This document shows, piece by piece, positions 5,603-5,999 of a DNA stretch of 5,999 nt. Below the pieces are notes generated by a model that did not search any database, was not told the DNA's origin, and saw nothing but the letters and a program-made list of their open reading frames with translations. Made by a program: the position numbers and the translations under genes. Every line of letters begins with the position of its first letter. The first letter of the stretch is position 1. The stretch comes from Candidatus Brevefilum sp. Its GTDB lineage: Bacteria; Chloroflexota; Anaerolineae; Anaerolineales; Anaerolineaceae. The stretch is from the NCBI GenBank assembly GCA_007119455.1, contig SKPR01000080.1:1-5999 (forward strand), in the 5' to 3' direction.

Positions 5603-5631
5603 AGTATAAACCGAGTCGAAGACAAAGTCAA
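5603..5631 (-). promoter_or_regulatory. Near-consensus sigma70 promoter overlapping the GNAT stop codon
   Basis: On the minus strand TTGACT (5631-5626) and TATACT (5608-5603) are spaced by exactly 17 bp, each with only one mismatch to consensus. The -35 contains the TGA stop of the GNAT gene. Initiation near 5596 would give a transcript of about 97 nt up to the T-run of the terminator, or an mRNA for the SWIM gene with a leader of about 130 nt if the terminator is read through. Confidence 0.72.
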
Positions 5632-5999
5632 CGTTTCTTCTCAAAAATCAGGGCATCCTCTCCGCCAACATAGTACTTCTTCCAGCGATTAACCAAAACA
5701 TAGCCATTAGATTCATACAGGGCCACAGCAGCCAAATTGGACTCACGAACGCTTAACCGGATGGACGGCATGCCAAGTTTTGTTTCACACGCTGCCAACA
5801 AATCCCTGGCAATACCCACCCGCCGATAGGCTGGCAAGACAGCCAGGGTGGTCACCCAACCCAGTTTAGAATGCATCTCGCGCTCGCCACCAATAAAACC
5901 CACCATATGCCCCTCTGCAACTGCCTTCAGGCGCACCAGGCCGGGCAAGGTCAGCACCCCAATTACATCCCAAAAAGGCCAGTGATCTTCCCGTCTGAA
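5628..5999 (-). CDS. GNAT N-acetyltransferase, RimI-like, C-terminal part (start lies past right edge)
   Basis: The frame is open from the right edge to TGA at 5630-5628, giving 123 residues. A GTG at 5957 could start a 109-residue form, but upstream codons continue in a sensible protein (FRREDHWPFWDVIG), so the gene most likely begins outside. GNAT motif A is clear: VTTLAVLPAYRRVGIARDLLAACE, with the acetyl-CoA pyrophosphate loop R-R-V-G-I-A. The next part, SIRLSVRESNLAAVALYESNGYVLVNRWKKYY, followed by EDALIFEKK, closely follows the RimI pattern (VRESNxxAxxLYxxxGF, YY, EDA). RimI acetylates the N-terminal alanine of ribosomal protein S18; other N-terminal or small-molecule acceptors are possible in this subfamily. 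It ends in the promoter and terminator region that precedes the SWIM gene. Confidence 0.9.
   Translation of the reverse strand, partial: FRREDHWPFWDVIGVLTLPGLVRLKAVAEGHMVGFIGGEREMHSKLGWVTTLAVLPAYRRVGIARDLLAACETKLGMPSIRLSVRESNLAAVALYESNGYVLVNRWKKYYVGGEDALIFEKKR

Noticed and set aside
5628..5957. GTG at 5957 as the true start of the acetyltransferase.
   Set aside because: The frame continues open to the window edge with plausible GNAT sequence, and 109 residues is short for the fold. The start is more likely outside the window.

Overview
The window is compact bacterial DNA of medium GC (near 50% by eye). It holds seven protein genes on both strands, short intergenic gaps, and no RNA gene, CRISPR array or mobile element that I can recognise. 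The mix of genes suggests an environmental bacterium: a periplasmic Reg_prop sensor, a stand-alone mini-SWIM protein, a RimI-like acetyltransferase and DkgB-like aldo-keto reductases. Chloroflexota (Anaerolineae-like) is my best guess. That guess rests on gene style, not on a marker gene, so it is weak.

Layout. Positions 1-1378 (minus) are the 5' part of a large gene for a secreted or membrane-anchored beta-propeller sensor with eight visible Reg_prop repeats; the gene runs off the left edge. A perfect 14-bp inverted repeat (1436-1471) separates it from a small two-helix membrane protein gene (1524-1724, minus). Next come a class I SAM-dependent methyltransferase (1920-2519, minus) and a lipoprotein (2520-3296, minus). 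The lipoprotein stop codon directly abuts the methyltransferase ATG, so the two look co-transcribed and translationally coupled.

A 115-bp divergent control region (3297-3411) carries a fair sigma70-type promoter for the plus strand and a small dyad. It drives a tandem pair of paralogous aldo-keto reductases (3412-4248 and 4268-5110, plus) that keep the full Asp-Tyr-Lys-His catalytic tetrad. The second copy has diverged at the NADPH 2'-phosphate site and in the substrate pocket. A hairpin at 5163-5188 closes this operon and may also close the convergent minus-strand gene.

The right end (minus) has a partial RimI-like GNAT acetyltransferase (5628 to beyond 5999) followed by an 80-residue SWIM zinc-finger protein (5222-5464). 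Between them is the most interesting regulatory structure in the window. A near-consensus promoter (TTGACT-17-TATACT) overlaps the GNAT stop codon. A leader of about 100 nt follows, ending in a strong intrinsic terminator just 35 nt before the SWIM gene. This looks like either an attenuated leader or a small RNA gene. I found no clear undescribed multi-gene system; the leader/terminator unit and the divergent reductase pair are the best leads.
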